DNA of 64,000 bases from CAJBLF01 sp964463255 (GCA_964463255.1 CAYXBC010000028.1:1-64000), one strand, 5' to 3'. Positions 19,155 through 30,610 are shown, counted from the stretch's first letter. Translations and numbers: made by a program. Notes: a model not told the origin generated them from the letters alone.

Positions 19155-19808
19155 CTATTTAGGAACCTGGTAGCCAAATCATTTGATAGTTTCGATAAAG
19201 GTTTTTCCGAATTTTTTTCTGAGATTGGAAATATAGACATCGAGTTTGGAATCTTCTTCGAATATCTGATCATGTCATCGGATTTCTTCTATGATTTCTG
19301 TCCTAGAGATGCTCCTTCCTTTCCTTTCCAAAAGATATTCCAATATCTGAAATTCTTTGAGGGTTGTCTTAATTTCCTTATTTTTCCTTGATATTTTCTT
19401 CTGATCTTTATCTAAACGTATGCTTTTGTGTTCGATGATATTTTTTGGGCCATTCCTTTTCGTAATTGCTTGGATCCTTGCATCGAGTTCTTTGAGATCG
19501 AAGGGTTTAACGAGATAATCATCAGCACCGCAGGCAAATCACTCAAGCTTATCATCGAGCTGGCTTTTGGCGGTTGCCATGATGATAGGTGTCACCGGAT
19601 GCGTCTTCTTGATATGTTTGCATAAGGTTATTCCATCCATTCAGGGAAGCATGAGATCCAATATGATGACATCAAATTCACGATGTTTGAGGAGTTCAAA
19701 TGCATAGAGTCCATTTTCCGCCCACATGACATCATGATGCTCAAATTCAAGATATTTTTTGATATTGTTGCCAATGGTCTTGTTGTCTTCGACAAGAAGG
19801 ATGTTCAT
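19155..19808 (-). CDS. OmpR-family response regulator
   Basis: 217 aa. The receiver domain has the acidic pair E7/D8, the phosphorylation site D51 (IILDLMLPG) and K101 (VKPFD). The C-terminal part is a winged helix ending in IETIKGFGYQVPK, as in OmpR/PhoB proteins. TGA is used, for example in LPGMDG. It is encoded about 185 nt downstream of the histidine kinase on the same strand, with an AT-rich spacer between, and is presumably its partner. Confidence 0.9.
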
Positions 19809-19993
19809 AAAATATATTTAGAATGTAAAATTTAAAATTTAGAACAAATAATTTTTTCCTTTCCAGGATAAACCATCTAAAGAGGATAAGAGAATTTAGA
19901 ATTGGAAATTGAGTCATTATTTAGGAATTGAATCATTGTTTAAAAATTTAAAATTAGAAATTAAAAATTAAATAAAATACAGAATTATTCTAT
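19809..19993. other. AT-rich spacer between kinase and regulator genes
   Basis: 185 nt holding several near-copies of AATTTAAAATTAGAAATT and one CCAGGATAAACCATC fragment related to the hairpin repeats. No gene or clear promoter is visible. Confidence 0.4.
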
Positions 19994-21328
19994 TTAGAAT
20001 ATTATCGTGCATGTCGTTCATTTGCCTTCCTTGCTGGTGATGGAGATGTTCCATCCATGTTTCTCTACGAGTAATTTCGTGAGATAGAGCCCGAGTCAGA
20101 AACTCTTGGTATCCGTTTTGCTGCGATCAGCTTGCCGGAATCTTTCCCGGATATGATCCAAATCTGTAGCTGCGATTCCTTTGCCGCTATCCTTAATGAT
20201 GAGTTTGCTAGCATCTAAACTTATGTCTATCGTTCACGATGATGGAGTAAATTTATAAGCATTATCCAAAATATTCTTGATGATGATGTTCCAGCTTTCT
20301 TTGTGAATCTGTTTAAAGATATCTTTCTGTAAGTGAGTTTTTAGGATGATATTTTTGTCTTGATATATTTTCTGGACATCATGTATGATGTTTTCTGTAA
20401 GATCAGTCATGTCGATGCGTTCTTTTTTTAACGTTGCCAATGCTTCGAGTTTACTGATGGTAACCAAAGTTTCCAAGAGCGCATCCATAGCTTTTAGTTG
20501 TTGTTTCAGATTACCTAATCATTCTTCATAGTTTTTGGTTTTGCTAGTATAATCGATTTCGGTGCTCATACTCATGAGTGGAGTCTTCATTTCATGGGAT
20601 GCATTAGTAACGAAATCCTTGAGACTCAAGGTCTGTTTGTGGATTTTTTCCATCACTTCATTAAATTTTTGGCTGACTCTATTAATCTCATCATGAGGAT
20701 GACCGGAGATGACTATTTTTTCATTGAGGTTATCGATATGCAGATGATCAAGGAATCAGAGTAATTCATTGAGTTTTTTGAGGGATGATTGTACAAAGAG
20801 ACGGGAGACAATATAGGCAAGCGCTCAGAAGAAGATCATCAGGTAGATACTGATCCAGATGAGATTTTTTTGTACGGTCACATGAGGGGTGACATTGGTC
20901 ACGATAAGCTGATTTCACGATCTCTTGTACATAAAATAGGTATCATCAATCTTGGCGATGGATTTTATCCGACGAGAGGACGTGATTGTTTTCCCTTCAT
21001 CACTATCCATCTCGAAGATCTCCGTTTCCGGTCATCTATTTTTGCCGAGCACCATTTTCTCCATTATCATTGGTCTAGATCCAGGAGGAAGCTGTCATTG
21101 TTGTTTGGTATACCGGTTTTCAAAAAATAAGCCATTCGCCAATATACTGAAGAGCAATACTTGAAGCATAGTGAATAAGGTAAATTTTAGGCTAATTTGT
21201 GTCGAAGTTTTGAGATTTTTAAACGAGGCTCGGTAAAGCTTCTTATCCAGCCACTTATCCAATTGGTACATCTGCTCCTTGAAGCGAAATCGCCTATCAT
21301 GGAAAGCTGTAGAGCTATCTTTCTGCAT
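19994..21328 (-). CDS. Sensor histidine kinase
   Basis: 444 aa, read through about nine TGA codons. Two membrane helices (about residues 45-65 and 165-185) flank an outer sensor domain of about 100 residues. Then come a HAMP-like linker, the phosphoacceptor H in ASHEMKTPL, the N box (NIIIKNILDNAYKF), the G1 box (IKDSGKGI) and the G2 box (SFGLGLYL, first glycine TGA). It phosphorylates itself and then most likely the regulator encoded next to it. The signal is not known; the outer domain has no recognisable fold by eye. Confidence 0.9.
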
Positions 21329-21571
21329 TAGGGAGAAATGAAGAGAGTAAAAAATGAGAATTATTCAATTACGGATTCCATATTCCGGATTACGAATTTT
21401 ATGTAGTATAGGTATCTACCTTAAATAAACATTAAATGGGTAATTACAATCTAATCCAAATAACATTACACCCATGTATAATGTTTAGATATTTACTTCA
21501 GAAGCCGAGTAAAATCTATCCCACCCGGGTGGCCTAGTTTCAAATATCAAGTGCAATTTTTATAAGAGATA
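21329..21571. other. Intergenic region with 12-bp palindrome
   Basis: 243 nt without a convincing gene. It holds a perfect palindrome CCACCCGGGTGG at 21521-21532 and then a TTTCAAATATCAAGTGCAA stretch that may be the terminal repeat of the transposase remnant that follows. Confidence 0.4.
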
Positions 21572-21688
21572 TTAGTTAAGCATAGATAATTCTTCATAAT
21601 ATGCTTCATTAGGTGTCTTGAAGTCTAGTACTTCCATTGGTCTATTATTAATCCAATCTTCTACAAACGGATAATCAATTGATTCTTC
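21572..21688 (-). pseudogene. C-terminal fragment of an IS30-like transposase
   Basis: 38 codons ending in TAA read INNRPMEVLDFKTPNEAYYE near the end, the hallmark C-terminus of IS30-type DDE transposases (NxRPRKxLxxKTPxE). An in-frame TAA at 21689-21691 bounds the fragment upstream, so the rest of the gene is gone. It marks a past insertion and deletion. Confidence 0.7.
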
Positions 21689-21690
21689 TT

Positions 21691-21810
21691 AATGAACATA
21701 ACAATACCATTAAGAAATTGGAACGTGTTGTCGAAAATCAATCCAATATTGCAAGGTGAATAGAAAGCAATATTGCCAAATATGGGGGTGATATAGATAT
21801 ATCCCAGTAA
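21691..21810 (+). pseudogene. C-terminal fragment of an unknown gene
   Basis: 39 codons ending in TAA read as a plausible protein tail with one TGA glycine (NQSNIARGIESNIAKYGGD). It begins right at the edge of the transposase fragment and has no start codon of its own, so it looks like a gene cut by the insertion. Family unknown. Confidence 0.4.
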
Positions 21811-21833
21811 GTTGTACTATGGTGTATCTTTAC

Positions 21834-21860
21834 AAAAAAAACCGATCATTTCAGACCGGT
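21834..21860 (-). terminator. Terminator of the 21884-23008 gene
   Basis: On the minus strand ACCGGTC and GATCGGT pair (one G-T pair), followed by eight T residues, 24 nt past the stop codon. Confidence 0.65.
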
Positions 21861-21883
21861 CTCTATATGGGTAAAACAAAAAT

Positions 21884-23008
21884 TTACAATGTACTATCAG
21901 TTACTATCTTACCTTTCTCGCACCCATGCAATGCACCTCTTTTGGTCGCTTCAGCTCGGAAATTTCCTAAGACGGTAGATGCAGTATACGGTACATTCCA
22001 TTTTTCTAACAATCACTTCATAACGATATAACTTTCGCAGATGATATATTTACTTGGGTTGGTTGATTTTCCGATAAGTTTACTTGCGTACGCCGTTCTC
22101 CATTGAGCATAATATTCATTGCTGGAGGAGACATAGGTAAATGACATATCTTTTTTGGTAATCAGTGGGATATTGTATTTTTTAATCAGATAGACGACAG
22201 CATCCATGAGTTTCTGATTGCCGATAGTGGTAGCTAGAGTTTCAGCAGACGTAGTCTCATTGGTAGAGGTTTCTATCACCGTGCCAGTAGCTATCTGGAC
22301 TGCTGGAGTTCATACCGTGCCGCTAAAGACATCAGTTGAGGTATCTTGCAATCATGTCATCATTCAGACTCCGCTTTCCAAGAGAGTCCCTTCACCTGTA
22401 TAGACATATCCATCAGTAGGAATTCTCTCCTCACCTAGGAAATTCTGAGCGAGATAATCCTGGATGCTTGCATTATAATCCTGGTGTATTTGATAATAGT
22501 CGTATGCGGTCAAAGCAATGCTGACAAGCAAAAATATGAGATAGAGTTTGGTGCCAATCAATGATCGGAATCTTTTCGTGAAACGATGTTTTGCGATGAG
22601 CGTCAACACGACAAAAATAAGGAATCCTAAGAAAGACGCTCAAAGGACGAGTGCTTCCAGAGTGATATTGTCATATGGTGATAGCAAAAAGAATGCTATA
22701 GCGGCAGCTATGCTCAGGAAAAAGGGCAATGCTAATTCAGATTTTTTCTTGCGCTCTTTGACTATAGCTTGGAGATGATCATGGAACGTTACTTTGGGCT
22801 CATGGAGCGATTCAGGTTTCTTCTCATGGTGGACTGTTTCCTCCTTCTCAGTGTCAATCTTAGTGTTTACAAGACTGATAAGAATGATGGCAATCAGATT
22901 GATAGCAGCCAATCGGAAAAATTTCTGCTCTCATCGTAGAACCCCTATGATCAATGCTTGAACGACGAAAAAATAGATGCTGAACAAGAGAAAGAGTTTT
23001 TTTTTCAT
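21884..23008 (-). CDS. Multi-helix membrane protein with outer C-terminal domain
   Basis: 374 aa. Hydrophobic helices lie near residues 4-24, 28-46, 92-108, 116-138 and 152-172; the region between the second and third is charged and cytoplasmic. A Ser/Thr-rich stretch (about 205-250) leads to a C-terminal domain with LMDAVVYLIKKYNIP and GLLEKWNVPYTASTV, loosely similar to each other as in a repeat. Three TGA codons are read. The outer domain may bind the envelope, but no family is recognised. Confidence 0.65.
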
Positions 23009-23214
23009 AAATAAGTATGATATAAAGTAAAAATGTCAATTTATTTTACCTATATACAGGTATATATATCCAAAAGCGCGTAGTTTTCAAGCTAAAAATT
23101 TGCAAATTAATCGAAATCGGATACAATTTGAGTAAGGAGAAACTACCGAGCAGAAAGTACAAAATAGCGTATATTTCAGAGCATCATTTCATTTTTAATC
23201 ATTAGTCATCCTGC
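23009..23214. promoter_or_regulatory. Divergent promoter region
   Basis: For the leftward gene a TTGACA (minus strand, 23034-23039) lies about 26 nt upstream of its ATG region with a TACTTA-type -10. TACCT and AGGTA at 23047-23062 form an inverted repeat just upstream of it and could be an operator. No clear promoter is seen for the rightward gene at 23215. Confidence 0.4.
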
Positions 23215-23715
23215 ATGAAAAAAAATATAATCAGAGGAATTATGATAGGTGTCTCAATGTTTATAGTCTGATGTATTCCTTTGTATGCTTTGGTAATCCC
23301 TAGTTCAGATATTACTATCCTTACCCAGCAAGAACAGCAAATCCTAAATTCTCAAGGTATCGATAATCCATTGAGACAGTGAGCGAGCAATATGGTGGCA
23401 CCGGAAGGAGGGACAGCATTAGAAGGTATTGTATGAGCGTGAGATAATATCGCCACGCATGACACAGCACAGACAAGAGTCTTGGATGTAATCAAAAATA
23501 TCGTCAATTACGCTTTGGGGATGGTTGCCCTCGTAGCACTCATATATCTCATCTATCATGGCTTTCTGATATTGACGGCAGCAGGTGATGATACCCAATA
23601 CAAGAAAGGCATCTGAGGCATAAAATTTGCAGCTATCGCCCTTGGAGGCATAGGTATAAGCCGGTTATTGGTGAGCATGATCTTCCGGCTGATCAATTAT
23701 TTAATAACCTGATAA
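23215..23715 (+). CDS. TrbC/VirB2-like small membrane protein A
   Basis: 166 aa. A hydrophobic signal-like N-terminus is followed by a polar Gly/Ala stretch of about 60 residues, then two membrane helices: NYALGMVALVALIYLIYHGF and a later one around GIKFAAIALGGIGISRLLV. The loop between them is short and charged (AAGDDTQYKKG). This is the topology of VirB2/TrbC pilins and of the TrbC-like proteins common in CPR genomes. Several TGA glycines are used. It starts a three-gene rightward unit ending with a VirB4-like protein. Confidence 0.65.
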
Positions 23716-23721
23716 GTTACC

Positions 23722-24240
23722 ATGATTACGTATCTGACCACGACATCACACAAGATTATCAAGCATATCTTCTATATCTTAGGAGGGATTTTGGCATTAT
23801 CGGTATGTATGCCGGTCATCACGGTAGGGCAAAACGTAGGCAGCAGTCCCAGTTTCTATTATAATGTCACCAATCTCAAGGGATCAAATGAACCCACAGA
23901 TATCGGAAATATCGTCAAAACGGAAACAGTCAATCCTACAACGAGCATACTCAAGAGACTGACTGATTTTTTCAAACTGACCGGTGCACCCTATGATACA
24001 TCGACCTCGAAAGCTACAAATTATATCAAATGGATACTCAATATCCTGCTGAGTCTCGTGAGTCTAATCTCCCTGGTGATGATTATATTTGCCTTCTATC
24101 TGATATTCTTCTCCAAAGGCGAAGAGGGCGTGACCAAAGCCAAGAAGATATTTATAGGGGTGGCTATCGCATTGGCGGTGATGTGATTATCTCGGCTCAT
24201 AGCAAGCTTATTCTTCAATATCTATTCGACAGTGACATAA
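23722..24240 (+). CDS. TrbC/VirB2-like small membrane protein B
   Basis: 172 aa with an N-terminal hydrophobic helix (signal or anchor), a polar outer stretch of about 85 residues, then two helices (KWILNILLSLVSLISLVMII and IFIGVAIALAVMGLSRL) separated by a short charged loop (SKGEEGVTKAKK). It has the same layout as the preceding gene, from which it is separated by only 6 nt, so the pair probably arose by duplication. One TGA glycine. Confidence 0.65.
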
Positions 24241-24261
24241 TATTTTATCTCTTGCCCATGG

Positions 24262-24966
24262 ATGATGATTTTGAATCTAGGAGAACAGAAACAGGTCCAA
24301 AAACCTAAACATGAAAATCTCTTTAATACAGAGACTATGTTGCCGATTTCAGAGATCAGAAACGATACGATTATTATGAAAGATGGCGGACTTAGGACTA
24401 TCCTCAGGATCAGCGGGATAAATCTCGATCTCAAAAATGGCGACGAGCAGCAAATCATTATAGAGCAGTACAAGAAGTTTCTGAACGGATTGGGATTTCC
24501 TATCCAGATTCTCGTCCGCAATACGTTCTTGGATCTCTCGAACTATCTCAGCTATATCAATGCCAACCTTCAGGAGATTGATAACCCTACGCTAAGGACC
24601 CAATGAGAAGCATATTACAGGTTTCTCCAAAATATCGATATGCAGCAAGGATTAATCTACAATAAGGAATTTTATATCATAGTGCCGTATTACGAGAGCG
24701 AACAAGACAAAGAACAGATCAAGAAATCACGATGGCAGAAATTCCTGGATGTACTCTATGCCAAGGATACCGTCGAGAAGATTGTCTCTAGATACAGAGG
24801 GTTCCTCAAAGGTAAGACGATGCTGGATATGAGAACGAATCTCATCATTGAAGGGCTTGGAGGAATGTCGATAATAGCAGAGAAGATAAATACTTCGGAT
24901 ATCATAAATCTCATGTTCCGTTGCTACAACCCATTGATTCATAGTGCTCAAGCGACCATAAAATAA
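24262..24966 (+). CDS. VirB4/TraC-like N-terminal domain protein
   Basis: 234 aa with one TGA. The segment IIMKDGGLRTILRISGINL, followed by LNGLGFPIQILVRN, matches the N-terminal domain of VirB4/TraC ATPases as found in CPR bacteria. The Walker A and B ATPase part is absent; the protein ends after HSAQATIK with TAA. It may be a separate subunit working with an ATPase encoded elsewhere. Beyond the TAA the same frame stays open for about 25 more codons, so a premature stop is possible too. Confidence 0.7.
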
Positions 24967-25033
24967 ACGCAGATACTACCGGACAATTGAGCGTTCCATC
25001 TTTTTTCCACAGTACTATATTTCTATGAGTATA

Positions 25034-26137
25034 TTAGAGTTTCATAGTGATGTCGTATTTTTTCTCGTCACAGTATTTCTTAGCTTGTGCGTAGAGTTCA
25101 TCGCATTTTGCTATTCGTTCTTGTTTGCCTTCTTTTCTATCAATCATTTCCTGATACCGTACTTTCCTTCTCTCTATCTCAGCGAGCGAAGCGATGCAAC
25201 AGACATCATCATCAGTGATGGCCATACCAGCACAATTGATGCCCATATCAGTAGGGGATTGATATTTGACCATATAGTTCTTATGCGTAACTATTTTTTT
25301 TGCGATATTCATGACGATTTCAAATGCTTCGACATCTCTGTTGTAATTCACTGCATCCAGACCGTAGGCTTTCTTATGATACGCATCTAGCATATTGTAG
25401 TCGCCGATATCTATAGTCGCCGCCTCATATGCGAGATTTACCGGATGTTCGAGAGGAAGATTTCGGATAGGGAAGGTCTCATACTTCGCATATCCTGATT
25501 TGATATTCATCTGATGATCGAGATATATTTGTCACAGGCAGGTCGACATTTTTCCGCTGTTGGAAGCAGCTCACGTGACCAATATCAGATTTTTGGTCAA
25601 TGGGATATGATCGTCATGACCAAATCCATCTTCACTGAGGATTGTCTCAGTATCATGAGGATAGCCGTTGATCTTATATCTTTCCCAGACCCTATATTGT
25701 TTTCTTTGGAAATCCTTTTCAAATTCGAGGATGATATCAAACATATTCCCGACATCGATATTATTGATCACGATATGTGGTTTGATTCAGATATTTTTTT
25801 CGATATTTCTGATGAGTTGATAGACGTAGTCTTTATAGTCGATATCTTCGTTGCTGAGTTGTCTATTGGAAAGGATATCTACAGCATTTACGCAGAACAC
25901 TATCTCTGCATTATTTTTGAGCGAGAGGAAAATATTTTTTTTGGCCTCAGGATCAAAACCCGGTAGAACTCTGGCAGCATGGGTATCATAGAGAAATTTG
26001 CCACCGATTTCCAGATACAATCTTCCACCGGAAAAATTAGCAATCCTATCGAGGATCTTCTCTTTCTGGAGCCTGAGATATTTTGCTCCATCGAATCACT
26101 TTTTCTTGTAGTTAATAATATCGGTAGAATTTATCAT
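25034..26137 (-). CDS. DUF1846 family protein, short
   Basis: 367 aa, reading through about five TGA codons. The N-terminus has GFDGAKYLRLQKEKILDRI and then GGRLYLEIGGKFLYDTHAARVLPGF, both diagnostic of DUF1846. Near the end DMGINCAGMAITDDD also matches. Family members are usually near 500 aa, so the C-terminal part is missing or reduced. Structures suggest a nucleotide-dependent, ligase-like enzyme, but its reaction is not established. Confidence 0.85.
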
Positions 26138-26365
26138 GCCGGCTGTATGTATATAAATACAGCATAAGTATATTCGTATCTCAGTGATAATGCAAAAAAT
26201 AGCCAGGAATCAGATATATTTGCTTGCGTTTTCAGAAAAAAATAACGTAATAAGTCCGCTATCACTCACATAATTTATTTATGTAATTTGCTCCACATAC
26301 GTAGTAATTACGTCCGATAGCGCAAATCACATCTGATAGGATAAATCACATCCCGAAGAGATATA
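26138..26365. repeat. Repeat-rich intergenic region
   Basis: 228 nt with inverted repeats such as CATAATTTATTTATG, and two near-direct repeats of AAATCACATC(C/T)... at about 26325-26362. The second has ATCCCGAAGAGAT, close to the palindrome ATCCCGAAGGGAT found at 53288-53300. No gene is visible. Confidence 0.5.
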
Positions 26366-29300
26366 TTATTTCACTATTTTCCCGTTTTCTAACCTAATGA
26401 CATCATCGGCAAATTTCAGGATATTTTTGTCGTGTTCAATCATAAGGATAGTATCTCCTTTATTCAAAAATTCTTTGATAACTTTCAATAATTTTACGAT
26501 ATCCTCGGAATGAAGACCTACGGTAGGTTCATCCAAGAAATACATGGTATGTCCTTTGTAGGATTTCAGGAGATGTTTGACGAGTTTGAGTCTCTGGCTC
26601 TCTCATCCGGAAAGCATATGTGCAGGCTGTCCCATTCTCAGATATCCGAGTCCGATATCGACCATAAGCTGGAGGTCTTCACGGACATGATCGATTTCAG
26701 AGAAAAATTCCAATGCATCGCTGATATACATACCAAGCACCTCAGAGATAGTTTTGCCTCTTCGTTTGATGGCCAAAATTTCTGTCTTGTATCTTTTGCC
26801 TTCACAGAGTTCACAGTGAATGTAGGTGTCAGGAAGAAATTGTAATTCAATTTTTTTATACCCATAGCCATCACAGGCAGGGCAGGCTCATTTATTGGAA
26901 TTGAAACTAAAATAGCTGGAGTTGAATCCGAGATATTTGCTATCGGTCGTTCATGCATAGAGTTGTCTGATATGGTCGAAAGTGCCGATAAAGGTGGCAG
27001 GGCAGGATCTCGGCGTCTTTCCGATACTGGTCTGATCGACATAGATGGTATTTTTAATCTCTTCATGGCCAATGATAGTCTCAACCGAGAGATCTTTATG
27101 GAATTCCTGCATCGCAAGATTTTCATAGTGTTCATATTTCTCCTTGTTCATGACGGGTGCAGCGAGGATATCCTGCCGATTTCGTCATTGTTTCAAAAGC
27201 GTCAGTCTGATAAAACTCTGGATAAATTTCAGTTTATCATTCAAAAATTTAAACAAGGTCGTATACATGAGCGTTGTTTTTCCAGCTCCTGAAGGTCAAG
27301 TGATGATAGTGAACGTTCAGAGTCTGATATTTACATCGACATCTTGAAGATTAAATTTAGATGCTTTTTTTATCTTCACAACATTATTGCTCGGCGTATG
27401 CTCGAAATCGATAGATACTTTTTTCTTGCCGAGGATATATTGGGCAGTTAGACAATCGGATTGTAAGAAGTCATCATAGGTACCATTAAACATAAGATTA
27501 CCACCAAAATCTCCAGCACCAGGTCAGATCTCTACGACTCGGTCGGATGCTTTGATAAATTCTTCGTTGTGTTCTACGACGATAATAGTATTTCCCATTT
27601 CTCTCAATTTTTTGATAGCAGTGATTGCTCTTTGGATCTCCTTATCATCGAGTCCAATCGTAGGTTCATCCAACACATAGATGATACCGGTGAGTTTATT
27701 TCCTAGTTGTTTGGCTAGTCTCAATCTTTGTATTTCTCATCCAGAGAGTGTATCTATTCATCTATGGAGACTGAGATATCCAAGTCATAAATCTTGGATA
27801 GTCTTTGCTCTGTCATTGAGTGGATTGATAATCCTTTGGATCAACGTCTGATCTTTGCTTGCATGTTCCTTATAAAGATCGACAAAGGTAATCAACTCAT
27901 TGAGTGGCATCCTTTGCAAATCTGCGATATTATATTTTCCTGATTGCACCTTCTCTTTTCCTTTGCTATGAAAGGTCAAAAACACATTGAGACTTTCTTT
28001 TTTGAGTTTTGTTCCATTACATTCGTTACAGGTTTTCATATCGAGCATGGCTTGGAAATCAACGGTCAGGAGACCTTTTGCATATTGGTCTTTGACTATC
28101 TCTTCGATACCTTTGTACTGCATGCTGATGTATTTTCCTCCGTAATTTACTCTTATCAATTCTTCATCTCCAAAAAGTATGACGTGTTGGAATCGTTCCG
28201 GAAGATCTTTCCAGAGTTTGTCGGGATCAATGCTATATTTCTGTGCCAACTTGAGGAGTAATGACTGACCTAGATTAGAATCTCTTCGAGGCAGGATGGC
28301 TTTCATATACGGACTTGTAGGGTCGAGGATCTTATCGAAATCTATCTGCAGGATCTCACCGATACCATGACAGGTAGAGCATGCTCATTCTTGTCTGTTG
28401 GGTGAAAAATGCTGAGGCGTAAATTCAGGATAGGTGATATTACAATCCGGACAATACATTTTATCCGTAAACCATTCAATTTCGTTTGTCGGGACTGGGG
28501 ATTTGGGACTTTTTGTTGTTCCTTTTTCCTGAGTCTTTGCTCCTTCGCTTAGGTAGATTCAGAATTTTTTAAATTCACCAAGTATCTTGATGATATCTTC
28601 TTTCAATCTACCCATTTTCTGATCTTCTACAGTGACACGATCATAGATACCATAGGTATTGAGCGGAAAATATTCTGATGGTATATTTGGGGTCTCGAGA
28701 TAGAAATATTCGATAGGATCCAGAGATTTGGTATTTGGAAGTATCTTTTCTCATTTTTTTTGACTTCCTTTTCCCTGGTTTTTTTCTTCTGCTTCCTGAT
28801 GTTTAGTATCAGCGACCAATAAATAACGGGTAAATCCTTTTCATTTTTCTACCTTGTTCCTATTTTTTTTGACGAATTCTAAAAGATCTTCTTTTTTTTC
28901 GAAACGTCCAGATTCTTGAAGAAGATATATTTTCTGATGCATATAGGACGTTTGGATTTCATTCATAATCTGTTCGATGGTCTGCGGTTTGATCTCTTTT
29001 TTGCAGTGGTAACAATAGCTATCACCGAGTTTCGCATAGAGTAATCTCAGATAATCATCAATCTCTGTCAAAGTTCCGACCGAGCTTCTTGAGTTACCCG
29101 CTTTCTTATTTTGTTCAATTGCTATGGCAGGGGAAAGTCAGCTACAATGGTCGATTTCCGGTCTTTCACCCAAATTGAAAAACTGTCTCAGATAACTAGA
29201 AAGCGATTCGATATATCTGTATTGTCCTTCCTTATAAATCGTATCGAAGGCGAGAGAGGATTTACCGGAACCAGAAACTCAGGTAATCGTAATCAACTTA

Positions 29301-29422
29301 TTTTTTGGAATCTCGATATCGATATTTCTGAGATTATGAGTTTTTACTCATTGGAAGGTAATCTTATTTTCCATAGTTCCCAGATTTGCAATCATATGTT
29401 TTTCAACAGATTTTTTTGCCAT
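26366..29422 (-). CDS. uvrA: UvrABC excinuclease subunit A
   Basis: 1018 aa, somewhat longer than usual (about 940). It has two ABC ATPase halves: Walker A GVSGSGKSS near the N-terminus with its first glycine TGA, and GPSGAGKTT in the second half; signature motifs LSGGEIQRLRLAKQL and LSGGESQRLKLVKHL; Walker B segments VLDEPTIGL and FLDEPTVGL. Zinc-binding Cys pairs (CYHC, CSTC, CNEC, CPAC/CELC) are in place. Extra low-complexity stretches around residues 170-200 and 245-270 explain the length. It recognises DNA damage with UvrB. Many glycines are TGA. The start is less certain: MENKITFQ, 15 codons on, is also possible. Confidence 0.95.
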
Positions 29423-29458
29423 AAGTAATTCAACTAACAATTAAAAACTAAGAGTTTG

Positions 29459-29558
29459 TTATTGCGAACGGTGTAGTGAAGCAATCTATATGGAATTATT
29501 TTTTCTTGATTGCTTTGTCGTTTCACTCCCTGCCTGCGGCAGGCAGGCTCGCAATAAC
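29459..29558. repeat. Dispersed inverted-repeat element
   Basis: Left arm TTATTGCGAACGGTGTAGTG...GAAGCAATC and right arm GATTGCTTTGTCGTTTCACT...CTCGCAATAA are complementary over most of about 30 bp, enclosing some 40 bp. The right arm contains the palindrome CCTGCCTGCGGCAGGCAGG. The TTGCGA...GAAGCAATC sequence is a recurrent intergenic repeat type in bacterial genomes. Confidence 0.65.
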
Positions 29559-29559
29559 G

Positions 29560-30219
29560 TTACATAGAATGTAAAATATCTTGTATTCTCTGTATTGCTT
29601 TAGGCATATTTTTCATACCCTGCCCCACAGGATAGAAAGTAGGATATACATTGTAGCTATCGTTTTTTACGGTCAAAAGTTCGTGGTCATTTTTTGTATA
29701 TTCAGAGACCATGACTTTTTTATCTAATAAAATAGAACTTACTTGATTACCAAACGTAATGATATGTTGTGGCTTAATTTCATCGATTTCTTCGCAGATA
29801 AGATCAAGATATTCTTTAAAAATTTTGTCTGGAAGCGGTCTTGCATCTGTCTGTGTGCATTTAGCAAGATTGCTGATATATGTATTATTGTCAGCAATTT
29901 CTTTATATACTTCCAGTGAAAATTGTTCCGTCCGATTGTTTGGTCTCATTTTTTGGATATGTTCAAATGTTGTTTTTGATATTGATCAGATGGCAGCAAG
30001 AAGTTTTCGTATATTCTTCGTTCACAATCGGGGAGCGTGTATTCATTTCCATCATGGGATACACGAGACATTTCTTCATGTAGGATTCATAAACAAAAGA
30101 AATAATTTTGGACGCTTGAGTTGTCCTGCACCATAGACCGAAAGTAGTGTTTTATCTCAATGAATGTCTTGAAGTTTGTCGTATGCAGCAAATAATTTTG
30201 TAAGTTGTATATCTTTCAT
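29560..30219 (-). CDS. Uracil-DNA-glycosylase superfamily protein
   Basis: 219 aa with about six TGA codons in the N-terminal half. LLFMNPTGRNVSCIPG corresponds to the GEAPG/GxDP water-activating loop, NTYISNLAKC to the central strand, and VYPTFYPVGQG replaces the usual HPS motif. KPQHIITFGNQVSSILL is typical of family 4-like enzymes. The four-Cys iron-sulphur set of family 4 is not evident. It most likely removes uracil or a related damaged base from DNA; uvrA is the next gene downstream on the same strand. Confidence 0.75.
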
Positions 30220-30232
30220 GGTATATATATAA

Positions 30233-30559
30233 TTAAAATTCTGAAGCTTCCTCGAGGATGATTTTTTGCTCAAATCCTCATGCTTTTTCATCTTTTTTCT
30301 TGATTGCATCTTTGATCTCCTCTTCTGTGATAGCATAGAGTTTCATAATCTCTTGGGTGACCTTGAGGACATCAGCGAGTTCGTTCTTTATATCTTCGAT
30401 ATTGTGTTCTGCAGCAAGTTCTTTGGCCTCTTCGACCAGTTTCTCTTTGAGCTTAGCTTCGAATTCTTCAGGAGTTGCTACGTGATACTTTGCTGTGCCT
30501 CAACTGGCTTCTATCTTTTCTATAATCCTATCTCTGACAAGTTTATTGTATGATATCAT
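30233..30559 (-). CDS. MazG-like nucleotide pyrophosphohydrolase
   Basis: 108 aa. It starts MISYNKLVRDRI and continues with KLKEKLVEEAKELAAE and NELADVLKV: the NKLVRDRIP opening and the ExxE...ExxD metal-binding pattern of all-alpha NTP pyrophosphatases (MazG, HisE-like). No other histidine genes are near, so a house-cleaning NTP pyrophosphohydrolase is more likely than HisE. Two glycine pairs use TGA. It lies 13 nt upstream of the uracil-DNA-glycosylase-like gene. Confidence 0.85.
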
Positions 30560-30610
30560 TTTTTTAAATCCAAAATTTAAAATTCAAAATTAGTTATGTA
30601 TTGTTTGTCA

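Noticed and set aside
21521..21532. CCACCCGGGTGG palindrome as a terminator
   Set aside because: No T-run follows on either strand and the palindrome has no loop.
30233..30559. HisE (phosphoribosyl-ATP pyrophosphohydrolase)
   Set aside because: The metal-binding pattern fits the wider MazG group, and no histidine biosynthesis genes are nearby.
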